Shown: positions 32,654-42,637, counted from the stretch's first letter. The stretch is DNA of 64,000 nt from an uncultured Duncaniella sp. (GCA_910576785.1 CAJTJG010000014.1:24375-88374), one strand, 5' to 3'. Numbers and translations are program-made. The notes: a model not told the origin generated them from the sequence alone.

Positions 32654-33695
32654 GTCGTTTATCAGCTGTCTTAGCGAGGGCTATCCATGCGAATGTGAAT
32701 ACCCCCAGTAGAATCAGGGCTACGGTCTGCACTCCCATCACGAGATTGGCAAACGAGGCGGCATAGTCTCGAGTCAGCCCCGGGACGGCGTAGAGTTCCA
32801 GACCGAATATCATGGCCCACTGCCAGGGTCCTATTCCACCGTTGGATGGCACCCCCATGGCGAGCGAGGTGAACACGAAACACACCAGCAGGGCCACGAT
32901 GCCATGCTGCGATATCACCTCGGCCGTGAGCGGAAAGGAGCGGAACGCACACCACAAAGCGGTGAAATAGCTGCCCCACAGCAGGATGGTGAGCAGCAGC
33001 CACCGCCCCTTGCCGGGCATTGTGGCAATGACGGCGAATCCCTCCCACAGGCCTTTCCAAAGACGGCGCAGAGTGGCCACGATACGGTTGTCGGGGTAGC
33101 GGATCCACATCCACGCCGCGATACCTGCGGCCAGAGCCACACACACCCACAGCACCGGCGATGCCACGATCGATATGATGCCGTCGAAACGGTCGGGGTC
33201 CTGCGTGACGTAGGCCGTGAAGCGGCTACCTATGATGAGAAAGGTGATCACGGCGAGAGTGCCCACAGTAATGGTGTCGGCCAGACGCTCGGCCACCATG
33301 GAGCCGAACACTTTGGTGAAGGGGGCGCGCTCACGCTGGGCTATATAGCCCGTGCGCCACACCTCTCCGAGCCGCGGGAATACAAGATTGACTGAGTAGG
33401 TGCCGAATATGCTCAGCACCAGCTGCCAAAGCGAGGGGCGTATGCCGAGCGCGCGGAGCTGTATGCGCCAGCGGGCGGCGCGGGCCACATGGGCCAGCAA
33501 CCCAAGGGCGAAGTTGCCCCATATCCAACGGAAGTCACACTCCTGCCGTATGGTGCGCCACATCATGGACGGGTCCATGTCGTGGAACAACAGCCAGCAC
33601 AGGCCGATGGTGATGACCGGTGGCACGGCATATTTGAGCAATATCCCGGTGACGCGCCCTGCGGCCGCCGGTTTCTTTCCTTCGGTCATGTCCAT
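32637..33695 (-). CDS. Lysylphosphatidylglycerol synthase TM-region / flippase-like membrane protein
   Basis: The 352-residue protein has eight or more transmembrane helices and the UPF0104/LPG_synthase_TM pattern, with LLAHVARAARWRIQLRALG, FGTYSVNLVFPRLGEVWRTGYIAQRE and GSMVAERLADTITV. The Arg/Glu residues in these stretches are the conserved ones of the family. Members transport or modify lipids; this one lacks the catalytic aminoacyl-transfer domain. It lies 5 bp after the Big_5 lipoprotein gene in the same operon. Confidence 0.87.
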   Translation of the reverse strand: MDMTEGKKPAAAGRVTGILLKYAVPPVITIGLCWLLFHDMDPSMMWRTIRQECDFRWIWGNFALGLLAHVARAARWRIQLRALGIRPSLWQLVLSIFGTYSVNLVFPRLGEVWRTGYIAQRERAPFTKVFGSMVAERLADTITVGTLAVITFLIIGSRFTAYVTQDPDRFDGIISIVASPVLWVCVALAAGIAAWMWIRYPDNRIVATLRRLWKGLWEGFAVIATMPGKGRWLLLTILLWGSYFTALWCAFRSFPLTAEVISQHGIVALLVCFVFTSLAMGVPSNGGIGPWQWAMIFGLELYAVPGLTRDYAASFANLVMGVQTVALILLGVFTFAWIALAKTADKRHEPDR

Positions 33696-33700
33696 AGGTG

Positions 33701-35731
33701 TCAGCGGCGCAGCATTGTGTTGTTATTATTCGTGCGATCGAAGCGTCCGTTGCCGGATCCCAGACCGTTGTTGCGCGTGGCATTGCGCATGAAGGGATCG
33801 TCGAAGAAGTCATCCTCCTCATCCTCGTCGGTAGGCTGATCCTCGTTCCTGTCATTCTTCTTCCGCTTGGGCTTGTTCTTGACTATCTCACGCGGCTTCT
33901 GCTGATCCACCGGGAGTTCGTTGATATCCCATGACTGTTCGATGTCCCAGTTCTTCTTGAGCACGATCTTCTTGGGATAGTAGTACACTTCCTCGGGCTG
34001 TATGGAGTCCGTGAGCGATCCGGTGGACCACTTGCCGTCGCCGTCGGCGTCGATGAACAGACGGGCATAGTAGGTGGCCGGCGCAAGGTATTCCACTTTG
34101 ACATATGATCCATCTATGGCTTTGGCTGCCATTACTTTGTCGGATCGGTCGAGTATCTCCACGATGCCTTTGCGACCGTCAAGGCCGGAGATGTTGAACG
34201 AGAGCGACGAGTAGTCGGCGCGCTGCTTTGTGGTGAACTCGTGCTCTATCTTGTTGTTGAGCAGGCCGTATATGTCGGTCATGGCCGCCGAGTCGATGGT
34301 GATGCGGTATTTCGTGCCCTCCTCCCAGACGTAGGGAGCGGAGTAATCCAACGGACGCATCGGGAGAGTCTGCCGGACCACGGGAGCCTTTACGGGATAC
34401 CATACGGTGTCCACCTGCATCTCCATTCTCACTGCCGTGGTGTCAAACCTCACGAGCGGGGTTGACGCAGTGAATGTAAGCGGTTTGTTGAGATCGATGG
34501 TCGATCCGGTAGCCACTTTGAATCCGGTGGTGGGCACAGGCTTTGGCACGGAGTCGGCCTCCTCTTTCTCTTTCTCTTCCTTTTTCTTCTTCTCCTCCTC
34601 CTTTTTCTTGCTCTTGGGGGTGCGCATGATGAACTTGAGCGTGTCGGTGGTCATGGAGAGATTGTCGAGCGTGTCCGTGCGCAGATAGCGGGCCTCGAGT
34701 ATAAGGGAGTCAAGCGCCACGAGCGCGGTGTCGGTGATCCAGTAGCGGAGTGTATCGAGCGTAGGCGAGGCATCAAGCACACTCCACGACGAGATCTCGT
34801 CACCGGCACGTGGGGTGTTGATGAGGCGGAGTATAGGGAGTGTGTCGGCCTTTGTGCCGAAGTCGATGCTGATGATGTTGCGTACCTCGCGCTTGTAGTC
34901 CTTGAGATACTGCGAGGCATATCCTTCGTTGAACCATGTGAGGAGCACATCGTCGGGAAGGAAACGGGTGGCCGGACGGGTGACTGTCGAGTCACGCTCC
35001 CCACTCATGCTCACGAGGGTGTCGGTGACAATGACAGGCTCGCTCGAGGGGGAAAGGGTGACGTCGTAGAACGCTATGTCCTCCGAACGGTCCCAGTGGT
35101 AGTCGCGGTTCATGTCGTTGAGCGCGAATATGCGGTATGTACCAGCCTTGAGGTTGCGCAGGGTGAACTGGCCCAGCTGGTTGGTCTTGGTGATGCGCTC
35201 GAACGGGATGGTGGTGATGGCGGTGTCGGAGAGATTGGAATAGGCACCCACGAGCATGCCCTGGGCGGGCTCGAGATTGCGGGCCTCGAACACCATGCCC
35301 GATATGCGCAGGGTGTCGAGCTCGTCGCCGGTGGAGAAGTCTATGGCCAGTCCGTCGAGCACATTGCCCTCGTTGAGATCCTTTACGGCATCGGAAAAGT
35401 CGATGGTATAGGTGGTGGAGGGGAGTATGGTGTCGCGCAGCTCGAGAGTGACCCGGCGTCCGTTTGACGAGATGGCCGGAGGGGTCTTCTGTGCGGGCGA
35501 TACAACGATCTTGTTCATGGCATCGTCGAGGGCTATGTTCTCGTTAAAGTCCACCGTGATCTTTGAGCCGGTGAAATTCAGCTGTCCCATGCGTGGATTC
35601 GATCCCGTATATACCGGGGGGGTCTCATCGCGCGGCCCACCCTCGGGACGGCCCATATTGGCACACGCCACCGTCAGCGCGGCCAGCGCCACGGCAGGGA
35701 GCATCCTCATATATTTCAGCGGTCGGGTCAT
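33701..35731 (-). CDS. Ig-like (Big_5) domain lipoprotein
   Basis: The 676-residue product starts with a lipoprotein-like signal (VALAALTVACANMGRPEGGPRDETPP) and an Ig-like domain at ~35-135 (GSKITVDFNENIALDDAMNKIVVSPA ... LPSTTYTIDFSDAVKDLNEGN) typical of Big_5 proteins in Bacteroidetes. A carboxypeptidase-regulatory-like module follows (GQFTLRNLKAGTYRIFALNDMNRDY). A Lys/Glu-rich stretch lies near 378-400, and the C-terminus is low-complexity (KRKKNDRNEDQPTDEDEEDD). Function is unknown; envelope location is likely. It is the first gene of the six-gene operon. Confidence 0.82.
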   Translation of the reverse strand: MTRPLKYMRMLPAVALAALTVACANMGRPEGGPRDETPPVYTGSNPRMGQLNFTGSKITVDFNENIALDDAMNKIVVSPAQKTPPAISSNGRRVTLELRDTILPSTTYTIDFSDAVKDLNEGNVLDGLAIDFSTGDELDTLRISGMVFEARNLEPAQGMLVGAYSNLSDTAITTIPFERITKTNQLGQFTLRNLKAGTYRIFALNDMNRDYHWDRSEDIAFYDVTLSPSSEPVIVTDTLVSMSGERDSTVTRPATRFLPDDVLLTWFNEGYASQYLKDYKREVRNIISIDFGTKADTLPILRLINTPRAGDEISSWSVLDASPTLDTLRYWITDTALVALDSLILEARYLRTDTLDNLSMTTDTLKFIMRTPKSKKKEEEKKKKEEKEKEEADSVPKPVPTTGFKVATGSTIDLNKPLTFTASTPLVRFDTTAVRMEMQVDTVWYPVKAPVVRQTLPMRPLDYSAPYVWEEGTKYRITIDSAAMTDIYGLLNNKIEHEFTTKQRADYSSLSFNISGLDGRKGIVEILDRSDKVMAAKAIDGSYVKVEYLAPATYYARLFIDADGDGKWSTGSLTDSIQPEEVYYYPKKIVLKKNWDIEQSWDINELPVDQQKPREIVKNKPKRKKNDRNEDQPTDEDEEDDFFDDPFMRNATRNNGLGSGNGRFDRTNNNNTMLRR

Positions 35732-35751
35732 GATTCAATGCAATAATCCCG

Positions 35752-35782
35752 CAAAGATACTTCAAAAATCTCACCCGCGCAA
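35752..35782 (-). promoter_or_regulatory. Promoter of the six-gene aroA operon
   Basis: On the minus strand TTG (plus 35780-35782), 20 bp, TATCTTTG (35752-35759), 20 bp before the ATG at 35731. All six downstream genes are separated by at most 14 bp or overlap. Confidence 0.75.
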
Positions 35783-35932
35783 TATCTATCTCACTCGCCA
35801 CTTCTCTCCGCCACCACCCCCGACAGCGGCATGCAGGTGCAAGCGGAGAGGGAGCCGGGCCACAGAATAATAAAATATGTTAATTTTTCACACCAACGAG
35901 CGTATCATATGGTATATGAGGCATATTTTTAG

Positions 35933-35940
35933 TAACTTTG
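35933..35940 (+). promoter_or_regulatory. Promoter -7 box of the rimP-nusA-infB operon
   Basis: TAACTTTG, about 57 bp before the rimP ATG. The leader holds a short hairpin GGAGGA/TCCTCC (35955-35977). No good -33 TTG is visible. Confidence 0.6.
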
Positions 35941-35997
35941 CGGCTGAAAGTCACGGAGGAGGCACACAGCTTCCTCCAATTTTATTGTATATACAGC

Positions 35998-36465
35998 ATG
36001 ATTGACAGACAAGAGGTGAGCTCCCTCGTGGAGAAAGCTATCGAAAATACTGACGCATTTATTGTAGAACTGACAGTCTCGGCCGACAATGACATCGTGG
36101 TCGAGCTCGACTCCCCCACGGGCATCGACCTGGACTTCTGCGCCGAAGTGAGCCGCAAACTCAACGAGGCTCTCGACCGCGACAAGGAGGACTACTCGCT
36201 CGAGGTAGGGACAGCGTCGCTCTCGGCCCCTTTCAAGGTGCTGCAACAGTATGAGAAGCATCTCGGCGACAGCGTGGACGTGCTCACGAAGGATGGCCGC
36301 AAGCTCACCGGAGTGCTCACCGACGTGACCCCCGTGGAGTTCACCATCGAGGTGACCCGCAAGGTCAAGGAACCGGGTGCCAAGAGGCCCTCGCTCGTGG
36401 CCGTGCCGGAGACCCTGGCCATGGATCAGTGCCGTCAGGTATGCTACCACTTTGATTTCAAATAA
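35998..36465 (+). CDS. rimP: Ribosome maturation factor RimP
   Basis: ATG at 35998 gives MIDRQEVSSLVEKAIENTDAFIVELTVSADNDIVVELDSPTGIDLDFCAEVSRKLNEALD, the RimP N-terminal domain, followed by the SH3-like C-terminal domain (YEKHLGDSVDVLTKDGRKLTGVLTDV). At 155 residues it is the usual size; 20 extra in-frame codons upstream run through the leader hairpin and are not used. RimP assists 30S maturation. The order rimP-nusA-infB is conserved across bacteria. Confidence 0.94.
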   Translation: MIDRQEVSSLVEKAIENTDAFIVELTVSADNDIVVELDSPTGIDLDFCAEVSRKLNEALDRDKEDYSLEVGTASLSAPFKVLQQYEKHLGDSVDVLTKDGRKLTGVLTDVTPVEFTIEVTRKVKEPGAKRPSLVAVPETLAMDQCRQVCYHFDFK

Positions 36466-36501
36466 CATTCACGATAAAACCACACACCCCGCATTCAAGA
36501 T

Positions 36502-37803
36502 ATGGCAAGAAAAGAAGAAGCTCCCAACATGGTGGAGCGGTTCGCCGAATTCAAGGAACTCAAGAATATTGACAAGGCCACAATGGTGAGCGTGCTCGAG
36601 GAGTCGTTCCGCAACGTGCTCGCCAAGATGTTTGGCACAGACGAGAATCTCGATGTCATCATGAACCCCGACAAGGGCGATGTGCAGATATTCCAGAACC
36701 TCGAGGTCGTTCCCGACGGCGAGGTGACCAACCCCAACCTCCAGATATCCCTGACCGATGCCCGCGCCGATGACGATCCCGATGTGGAGATAGGCGAGGA
36801 GCACACCAAGGAGATCTTCTTTGCCGACTTCGGCCGCCGCGCCATCCTCAACCTCCGCCAGACCCTACAGTCGAAAATCCTCGATCTGCAGAAAGAGGCC
36901 ATCTACGACAAGTTCAAGGAGCTCGAGGGCGAGCTCGTGTCGGGCGAGGTATACCAGACATGGTCGCGCGAGACACTCCTGCTGGACGATGAGAAGAACG
37001 AACTTCTTCTCCCCAAGAGCGAATCCATACCCGGCGACTACTTCCGCAAGGGTGAGACCGTGCTCGCAGTGATCTCCAATGTGGACAACAAGAACAACAA
37101 CCCGAAGATCACCGTATCGCGCACCAGCGAGGCCTTCCTGCGCCGCCTCTTCGAGAGAGACGTACCCGAGATCCTCGACGGCCTCATCTCCATCAAGGCC
37201 GTGGCCCGCATACCGGGCGAGCGCGCCAAGATCGCCGTGGAGAGCTATGACGACCGCATCGACCCCGTGGGCGCATGCGTGGGCGTCAAGGGATCGCGCA
37301 TCCACGGCATAGTCCGTGAGCTCCACAACGAGAATATCGACGTGATCAACTACACCACCAATCCCTCGCTCTTCATACAGCGCGCCCTCAGCCCCGCCAA
37401 GATATCGAGCATCCACCTCGACGAGGAGGAGAAGAAGGCCGAGGTGTTCCTCAAACCCGAGGAGGTATCCCTGGCCATCGGCAAGGGCGGCATGAACATC
37501 AAGCTCGCCTCCATGCTCTCGGGCTACACCATCGACGTATACCGCGACACCCCCGAGCAGATCGACGAGGACATCTATCTCGACGAGTTCAAGGACGAGA
37601 TAGACGGATGGGTGATCGACGCACTCAAGGAGATGGGATGCGTCACCGCCAAGAATGTGCTCAACACCCCGCGTCAGGAGCTCATCGAGAAGGCCGACCT
37701 CGAGGAGGAGACCGTAGACAACGTGATCCGCATACTCCAGGCCGAATTTGAGGACGAGGAGCCCCAGCAGAACGACAGCGAGGAGGAGACACCCGCAGAG
37801 TGA
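36502..37803 (+). CDS. nusA: Transcription termination/antitermination factor NusA
   Basis: The 433-residue protein has the NusA N-terminal domain (~1-125), an S1 domain (~130-200, GEVYQTWSRETLLLDDEKNELLLPKSESIPGD) and two KH domains (SYDDRIDPVGACVGVKGSRIHGIVREL and EVSLAIGKGGMNIKLASMLSGYTID), then an acidic C-terminal tail (DEEPQQNDSEEETPAE). It binds RNA polymerase and nascent RNA to control pausing. It lies 36 bp after rimP and 142 bp before infB. Confidence 0.96.
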   Translation: MARKEEAPNMVERFAEFKELKNIDKATMVSVLEESFRNVLAKMFGTDENLDVIMNPDKGDVQIFQNLEVVPDGEVTNPNLQISLTDARADDDPDVEIGEEHTKEIFFADFGRRAILNLRQTLQSKILDLQKEAIYDKFKELEGELVSGEVYQTWSRETLLLDDEKNELLLPKSESIPGDYFRKGETVLAVISNVDNKNNNPKITVSRTSEAFLRRLFERDVPEILDGLISIKAVARIPGERAKIAVESYDDRIDPVGACVGVKGSRIHGIVRELHNENIDVINYTTNPSLFIQRALSPAKISSIHLDEEEKKAEVFLKPEEVSLAIGKGGMNIKLASMLSGYTIDVYRDTPEQIDEDIYLDEFKDEIDGWVIDALKEMGCVTAKNVLNTPRQELIEKADLEEETVDNVIRILQAEFEDEEPQQNDSEEETPAE

Positions 37804-37945
37804 CCCCCCACTCCACCCCTCTCCTCCTCTCCTCACACCCACCACTGCGGCGGCGATATCATCACCTCCCCCTCAAATCTCCGTAAACCAAGATATATCA
37901 CACCCCACGAAGCCTCTCTCTCACACGGGCTTCCATAGACAGAAT

Positions 37946-40891
37946 ATGCCGAGAATCAAAATAAGCCAAGCAGCCAAAGAATTCAACGTATCCATCCCCA
38001 CCGTGGTGGAACAGTTGCAGAAAAAGGGCATCGCCATCGATGCCACAAGCCCCAACACACGTCTGGACGAGGCCGCTTACGATATCCTTGTGGAGGCTTT
38101 CCAGCCCGATCGCAAGGAGCGTGAGCGCATCGACCGCATGCGTCATGACAAGGAGAAGGAACGCGACACAGCCGCCCCAGCCAAACCGGCAGAGGCGCCG
38201 GCACCTGCTTCCGCAGCAGCCCAGACCGCAGCCCCGGCAACTCCTGCCGGCCCGAAAGTGGTGGGCCACATAAATCTTGACCGTCACAACAACCCTGTGG
38301 CACCCAAGCCCGAGCCCAAACCCGTGGAGGTGAAACCGGAACCCAAACCCGAACCGAAACCTGAGCCCAAACCTGAACCCAAACCGGAGCCTAAGCCCGA
38401 ACCCAAGCCCGAACCGAAACCGGAGCCTAAGCCCGAACCTAAGCCGGAACCCAAACCCGAACCGAAACCAGAACCCAAACCCGAAGTGAAACCCGAGCCC
38501 AAATCTGAACCCAAGCCCGAACCGGAAGTGAAACCGACAGCTCCGACCACCGAGCCCGCTCCGGTGCCCGCGGCCGAGACAGAGCCCAAGCAGTCCGAAC
38601 CGGAAGTGTTCCGCTACTCACCCGAGCCTCAGGTGTCCGGCCCTAAAGTAGTGGGCCACATAGACCTCACCGCGCTCAACCAGAGCACACGCCCCAAAAA
38701 GAGATCGAAAGATGACCGTCGCGGTGGCCGCGGTGGCAATCAGAATGGCACCAACGCCGGTGCGCCAGCCGGTGCCAACGCCACAAACCGCAAGAAGCGC
38801 CAGCGCATCGGGGGCAAGGAAAAGATCGACATTGAAAAGGCCGGCAGCCAGCCCGGAGAAGGTGGCGGCAACAACAATCAGGGTGGCGGCAACCGCGGTG
38901 GCAACAACCGTGGCGCCGACCGCGACCGCGGCGGACGCGGCAAGGACCGCAACAAGCGCCAGCAGCAGCCCGCCCACGTGGAAGTGAACGAGGAGGATGT
39001 TCAGAAGCAGGTACGCGAGACTCTCGCACGCCTCACCTCCAAGGACAAGGGCCAGAAGAAGGGCGCCAAGTGGCGCAAGGAGAAGCGCGAGGCATTCGCC
39101 CGCTCGGCCCACGAGGCCGCAGCCGAGGCTGAAGCAGAGAGCAGAATCCTGAAGCTCACCGAATTCGTTACGGCCAACGACCTTGCCGTGATGATGAACG
39201 TGCCCATCAACAACGTCATTGCCACCTGCATGAACCTCGGCGTGATGGTTTCCATCAACCAGCGCCTCGATGCCGAGACCATCAACATCGTGGCCGAGGA
39301 GTTCGGCTATCAGACCGAATACGTGTCGGCCGAGGTGGTGGAAGCCATCCATCAGGAGGAGGACAGCGAGGACTCGCTCGTCAACCGTCCGCCCATCGTA
39401 ACAGTAATGGGCCACGTGGACCACGGCAAGACATCGCTGCTCGACTATATACGCAACGCCAACGTCATAGCCGGCGAGGCCGGAGGCATCACACAGCACA
39501 TCGGCGCATACAACGTGAAGCTCGCCGACGGACGCCACATCACATTCCTCGACACCCCGGGCCACGAGGCATTCACCGCCATGCGTGCCCGCGGAGCCAA
39601 GGTGACCGACCTCTGTATCATCATCGTGGCAGCCGATGACAACGTCATGCCGCAGACCGTCGAGGCCATAAATCATGCTTCGGCCGCCGGTGTACCCATC
39701 GTGTTTGCCATCAACAAGATAGACAAACCCGCCGCCAACCCCGACAAAATCAAGGAGGAGCTCGCCCAGATGAACTACCTCGTGGAGGAATGGGGCGGCA
39801 AATACCAGAGCCAGGACATCTCGGCCAAGAAAGGCATAGGCGTGGACGAGCTGATGGAGAAAGTGCTCCTCGAAGCCGAGCTCCTTGACCTCAAGGCCAA
39901 TCCTGACCGCCGCGCCACCGGCTCCATCATAGAATCATCGCTCGACAAGGGCCGCGGCTATGTGGCCACCGTGCTCGTGCAGAACGGCACTCTCCGCGTA
40001 GGCGACGTCATCCTGGCCGGAACACACTTCGGCCGCGTGAAGGCTATGTTCAACGAGCGCAACCAGCGCATCAAGGAGGCCGGCCCCGCCGAACCCGCAC
40101 TCATACTCGGCCTCAACGGCGCACCCACCGCCGGCGACACATTCAACGTGATGGAGACCGAACAGGAAGCCCGTGAGATAGCCTCCAAGCGCGAGCAGCT
40201 GCAGCGCGAGCTGGGTCTGCGCACCGCCAAACGCACCACCCTCGAGGAGATCGGACGCCGCCGTGCCATCGGCAACTTCCACGAGCTCAACATCATAGTA
40301 AAGGGCGACGTGGACGGATCGATCGAGGCTCTGTCCGACTCTCTCATCAAGCTCTCCACCGAGGAGGTGAAGATCAACGTGCTCCACAAAGCCGTCGGAG
40401 CCATCTCCGAGAGCGATGTCACCCTGGCCGCCGCATCCGACGCTATCATCATCGGCTTCCAGGTGCGCCCCTCGCAGGCCGCACGCCGCGCCGCCGAGCG
40501 CGACGGTGTGGAGATACGTCTCTACTCCGTCATCTATCAGGCCATCGAGGAGGTGAAGGATGCCATGGAAGGCATGCTCGCCCCCGAGATCAAGGAAGAG
40601 GTGATCGGTTCGGCCGAGGTGCTCCAGACATTCCACATCTCCAAAGTGGGCACCATCGCCGGAGCCATCGTGCGCGAAGGCAAGATCAAGCGTGGCTGCA
40701 AGGTGCGCCTGATCCGCGACGGCATCGTGCGCTACACCGGCGAGCTCGGATCGCTCAAGCGCATGAAGGATGACGTCAAGGAGGTCACCTCGGGCTACGA
40801 CTGCGGTCTCTCGATAGCCGGATACAACGATATCCAGGAAGGCGACATCATCGAGGGATACGAGGAAGTGGAAGTAAAGAAGTCTCTTTGA
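37946..40891 (+). CDS. infB: Translation initiation factor IF-2
   Basis: ATG at 37946 starts MPRIKISQAAKEFNVSIPTVVEQLQKKG, the IF-2 N-terminal domain; the earlier in-frame ATG at 37748 lies inside nusA. The 981-residue GTPase brings initiator tRNA to the 30S subunit. Residues ~118-195 are a low-complexity linker of PEPK/PEVK repeats, followed by a Gly/Arg/Asn-rich linker (~250-340). The G domain starts near 480 with G1 GHVDHGKT, G3 DTPGHE and G4 NKID. Domains II to IV run to the C-terminus. The stop overlaps a TTG start of folK. Confidence 0.96.
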   Translation: MPRIKISQAAKEFNVSIPTVVEQLQKKGIAIDATSPNTRLDEAAYDILVEAFQPDRKERERIDRMRHDKEKERDTAAPAKPAEAPAPASAAAQTAAPATPAGPKVVGHINLDRHNNPVAPKPEPKPVEVKPEPKPEPKPEPKPEPKPEPKPEPKPEPKPEPKPEPKPEPKPEPKPEPKPEVKPEPKSEPKPEPEVKPTAPTTEPAPVPAAETEPKQSEPEVFRYSPEPQVSGPKVVGHIDLTALNQSTRPKKRSKDDRRGGRGGNQNGTNAGAPAGANATNRKKRQRIGGKEKIDIEKAGSQPGEGGGNNNQGGGNRGGNNRGADRDRGGRGKDRNKRQQQPAHVEVNEEDVQKQVRETLARLTSKDKGQKKGAKWRKEKREAFARSAHEAAAEAEAESRILKLTEFVTANDLAVMMNVPINNVIATCMNLGVMVSINQRLDAETINIVAEEFGYQTEYVSAEVVEAIHQEEDSEDSLVNRPPIVTVMGHVDHGKTSLLDYIRNANVIAGEAGGITQHIGAYNVKLADGRHITFLDTPGHEAFTAMRARGAKVTDLCIIIVAADDNVMPQTVEAINHASAAGVPIVFAINKIDKPAANPDKIKEELAQMNYLVEEWGGKYQSQDISAKKGIGVDELMEKVLLEAELLDLKANPDRRATGSIIESSLDKGRGYVATVLVQNGTLRVGDVILAGTHFGRVKAMFNERNQRIKEAGPAEPALILGLNGAPTAGDTFNVMETEQEAREIASKREQLQRELGLRTAKRTTLEEIGRRRAIGNFHELNIIVKGDVDGSIEALSDSLIKLSTEEVKINVLHKAVGAISESDVTLAAASDAIIIGFQVRPSQAARRAAERDGVEIRLYSVIYQAIEEVKDAMEGMLAPEIKEEVIGSAEVLQTFHISKVGTIAGAIVREGKIKRGCKVRLIRDGIVRYTGELGSLKRMKDDVKEVTSGYDCGLSIAGYNDIQEGDIIEGYEEVEVKKSL
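38308..38530 (+). repeat. Coding PEPK tandem repeats in infB
   Basis: About 35 units of the six-base pattern CCxGAR AAR-type codons (Pro-Glu/Pro-Lys alternating) form a tandem array inside the IF-2 linker. Synonymous changes between units show it is maintained at the protein level. Repeat-number variation between strains is likely. Confidence 0.85.
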
Positions 40892-41358
40892 GAATACACC
40901 TCAATATAGGATCCAACAGCGGTGACCGCCATGCCCATCTGGAGCAGGCGGTCACCGCTCTGACATCCGCCTTCGACGGATGCACCCTGACGCGCAGCGA
41001 TATCATCGAGACCGAGCCGTGGGGCTTCGAGTCCGACCACCCGTTTCTCAATCTCGGTGTGACGGTCGAGAGTCCGCAGCCCATGCGGCTGACCGATATC
41101 CTTGCCCGCACACAGACCGCCGAGAAGAGCGTAGGGACCTCCCCCCACCGCGACAGCGCGGGGCGCTACGTGGACCGCACCATCGATATCGACATAATAG
41201 GTGTGGACTCGCTCGTCACATGCCTGCCGGGACTCTACGTGCCCCACCCACGCGCCCACCTGCGCGACTTCGTGCTGATACCTCTGATCCAGACAGCACC
41301 GGAGTGGATCCACCCGCTGCTCCATCTCACACCTGCTGAAATACTCTATGGAAAGTAA
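40888..41358 (+). CDS. folK: 6-hydroxymethyl-7,8-dihydropterin pyrophosphokinase (HPPK)
   Basis: The 156-residue enzyme transfers pyrophosphate to hydroxymethyl-dihydropterin in folate synthesis. HPPK motifs are LNIGSNSGDRHAHLEQA at the N-terminus, ETEPWGFESDHPFLNLGV, and the catalytic GRYVDRTIDIDIIGVD followed by PHPRAHLRDFVLIPL. The start is a TTG that overlaps the infB stop (TTGA, 40888-40891), an unusual start codon but the only one that includes the first strand. It overlaps the next gene by 11 bp. Confidence 0.9.
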   Translation: MRIHLNIGSNSGDRHAHLEQAVTALTSAFDGCTLTRSDIIETEPWGFESDHPFLNLGVTVESPQPMRLTDILARTQTAEKSVGTSPHRDSAGRYVDRTIDIDIIGVDSLVTCLPGLYVPHPRAHLRDFVLIPLIQTAPEWIHPLLHLTPAEILYGK

Positions 41359-42523
41359 GAAAGCATCCCACATCCTGCCGCTGATCATACTCACCGTGGC
41401 GGGATTCACATTCAACACCTCCGAACTCATACCCATAGGACTCCTCACCGACATAGCCTCCGACTTCGGTGTCAGCGAGGCCCGCGCGGGTCTTCTCATC
41501 ACCGTCTACGCCTGGGTGGTGGCGCTGATGTCACTGCCGCTCATGCTCCTGTTTGCCCGCATGGACTACCGCAAGCTGATGCTGTGGGTGGTGGGGGTGT
41601 TCTTCGTGAGCCACATAGCCTCGGTACTCTCCGTGGGCTACTGGTCGCTCATGGCCTCGCGTATAGGCGTGGCCCTGGCCCACTCGCTCTTCTGGTCCAT
41701 AGCCCCCGCCATGGCTGTGGCCGTATGTCCGCCCCAGAAACGGGCCACGGCGCTGAGCGCTCTCGTGGCCGGAGGCGGCATAGCCCTTATAGCGGGGCTC
41801 CCGCTCGGACGCCTGCTGGGACTCGTGGCCGGATGGAGAGCCACATTCGCCGTGCTCGGCGCTCTCGCTGCGCTGGTATGGACAGGACTCATGTTCCGAT
41901 TCCCGCCATTGCCACAGCACGGCGAGACGGAGAGCCGCCGCCACATGCTCGCCTCGCTGATCCACTGCAAACCACTGCTGATGATCTACCTCATAACCGC
42001 TGTCATAGTGACGGGCCACTACACAGGCTACAGCTATATCGAGCCGTTCATGGCCAAGATAGCCGGATTTGGCGAGACCACCATCACGCTCACCCTCTCG
42101 CTCTTCGGTGTGGCCGGTCTCATGGGGAGCTTCATAATGAGCCGATGGTTCATGCGCTACCCGCGTGCACTCATCACCATGTCGAGCTTCGGTATCCCCG
42201 TCATCATGCTCCTGCTTCTGCCGGGAGCCACACTGGCACCCGCTTCGCTCGCGGTGCTGTGCATACTGTGGGGCATGGGCATGACTGTGTACAACATCGC
42301 GTTCCAGAACGAGATCATCTCGCTCTTTCCCTCCGACTCGGCCGTGCCCATGAGCTTCTACTCCGGTATCTTCAATCTCGGCATCGGAGCCGGTGCATTC
42401 GTGGGCGGATTCGTGGTTGACAGCGGCCGGCTCGCCCACATCGGTTACATAGGGGGCGGTATCTCCATGTGCGCGGCCATATACTGCCTGTTTCTTTACC
42501 TCCCGCGGCGCCGGAGAGCATAA
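41348..42523 (+). CDS. MFS transporter, DHA1/SotB-like sugar or drug efflux
   Basis: The 391-residue protein has 12 transmembrane helices and the DHA1 signature near the first loop (TFNTSELIPIGLLTDIASDFGVSEARAGLLITVYAWVVALMSLPLML). SELIPIGLL and YAWVVA resemble the SotB/SetA sugar-efflux branch. The substrate cannot be read from sequence. It starts within the last 11 bp of folK, so it is the tail gene of the rimP operon. Confidence 0.87.
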   Translation: MESKKASHILPLIILTVAGFTFNTSELIPIGLLTDIASDFGVSEARAGLLITVYAWVVALMSLPLMLLFARMDYRKLMLWVVGVFFVSHIASVLSVGYWSLMASRIGVALAHSLFWSIAPAMAVAVCPPQKRATALSALVAGGGIALIAGLPLGRLLGLVAGWRATFAVLGALAALVWTGLMFRFPPLPQHGETESRRHMLASLIHCKPLLMIYLITAVIVTGHYTGYSYIEPFMAKIAGFGETTITLTLSLFGVAGLMGSFIMSRWFMRYPRALITMSSFGIPVIMLLLLPGATLAPASLAVLCILWGMGMTVYNIAFQNEIISLFPSDSAVPMSFYSGIFNLGIGAGAFVGGFVVDSGRLAHIGYIGGGISMCAAIYCLFLYLPRRRRA

Positions 42524-42629
42524 TTGCACAAAGAGCGCAAAATTGGTCAAAATGTCTAAAAATTGCGCTGTTTTAAGCATATAAGGCAAAAATGTTGTCT
42601 TATAACTCCACTGTTATGTAAAAAGTTAG

Positions 42630-42637
42630 TACCTTTG
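42630..42637 (+). promoter_or_regulatory. Promoter -7 box of the RND efflux operon
   Basis: TACCTTTG, 132 bp before the adaptor ATG, implies a long leader. The leader contains a dyad CACCA-CATTTA-TGGTG (42688-42703) extended by TTT/AAA after one mismatch, a possible regulator site or RNA hairpin. The -33 element is not clear. Confidence 0.5.

Noticed and set aside
37748..37945. N-terminal extension of IF-2 from an upstream ATG
   Set aside because: The extension lies inside nusA and its Pro/Ser/Arg-rich composition is unlike IF-2; the ATG at 37946 starts the conserved N-terminal domain.
38308..38530. CRISPR-like or non-coding tandem array
   Set aside because: The units have no spacers, stay in frame in IF-2 and encode Pro-Glu/Pro-Lys with synonymous variation.
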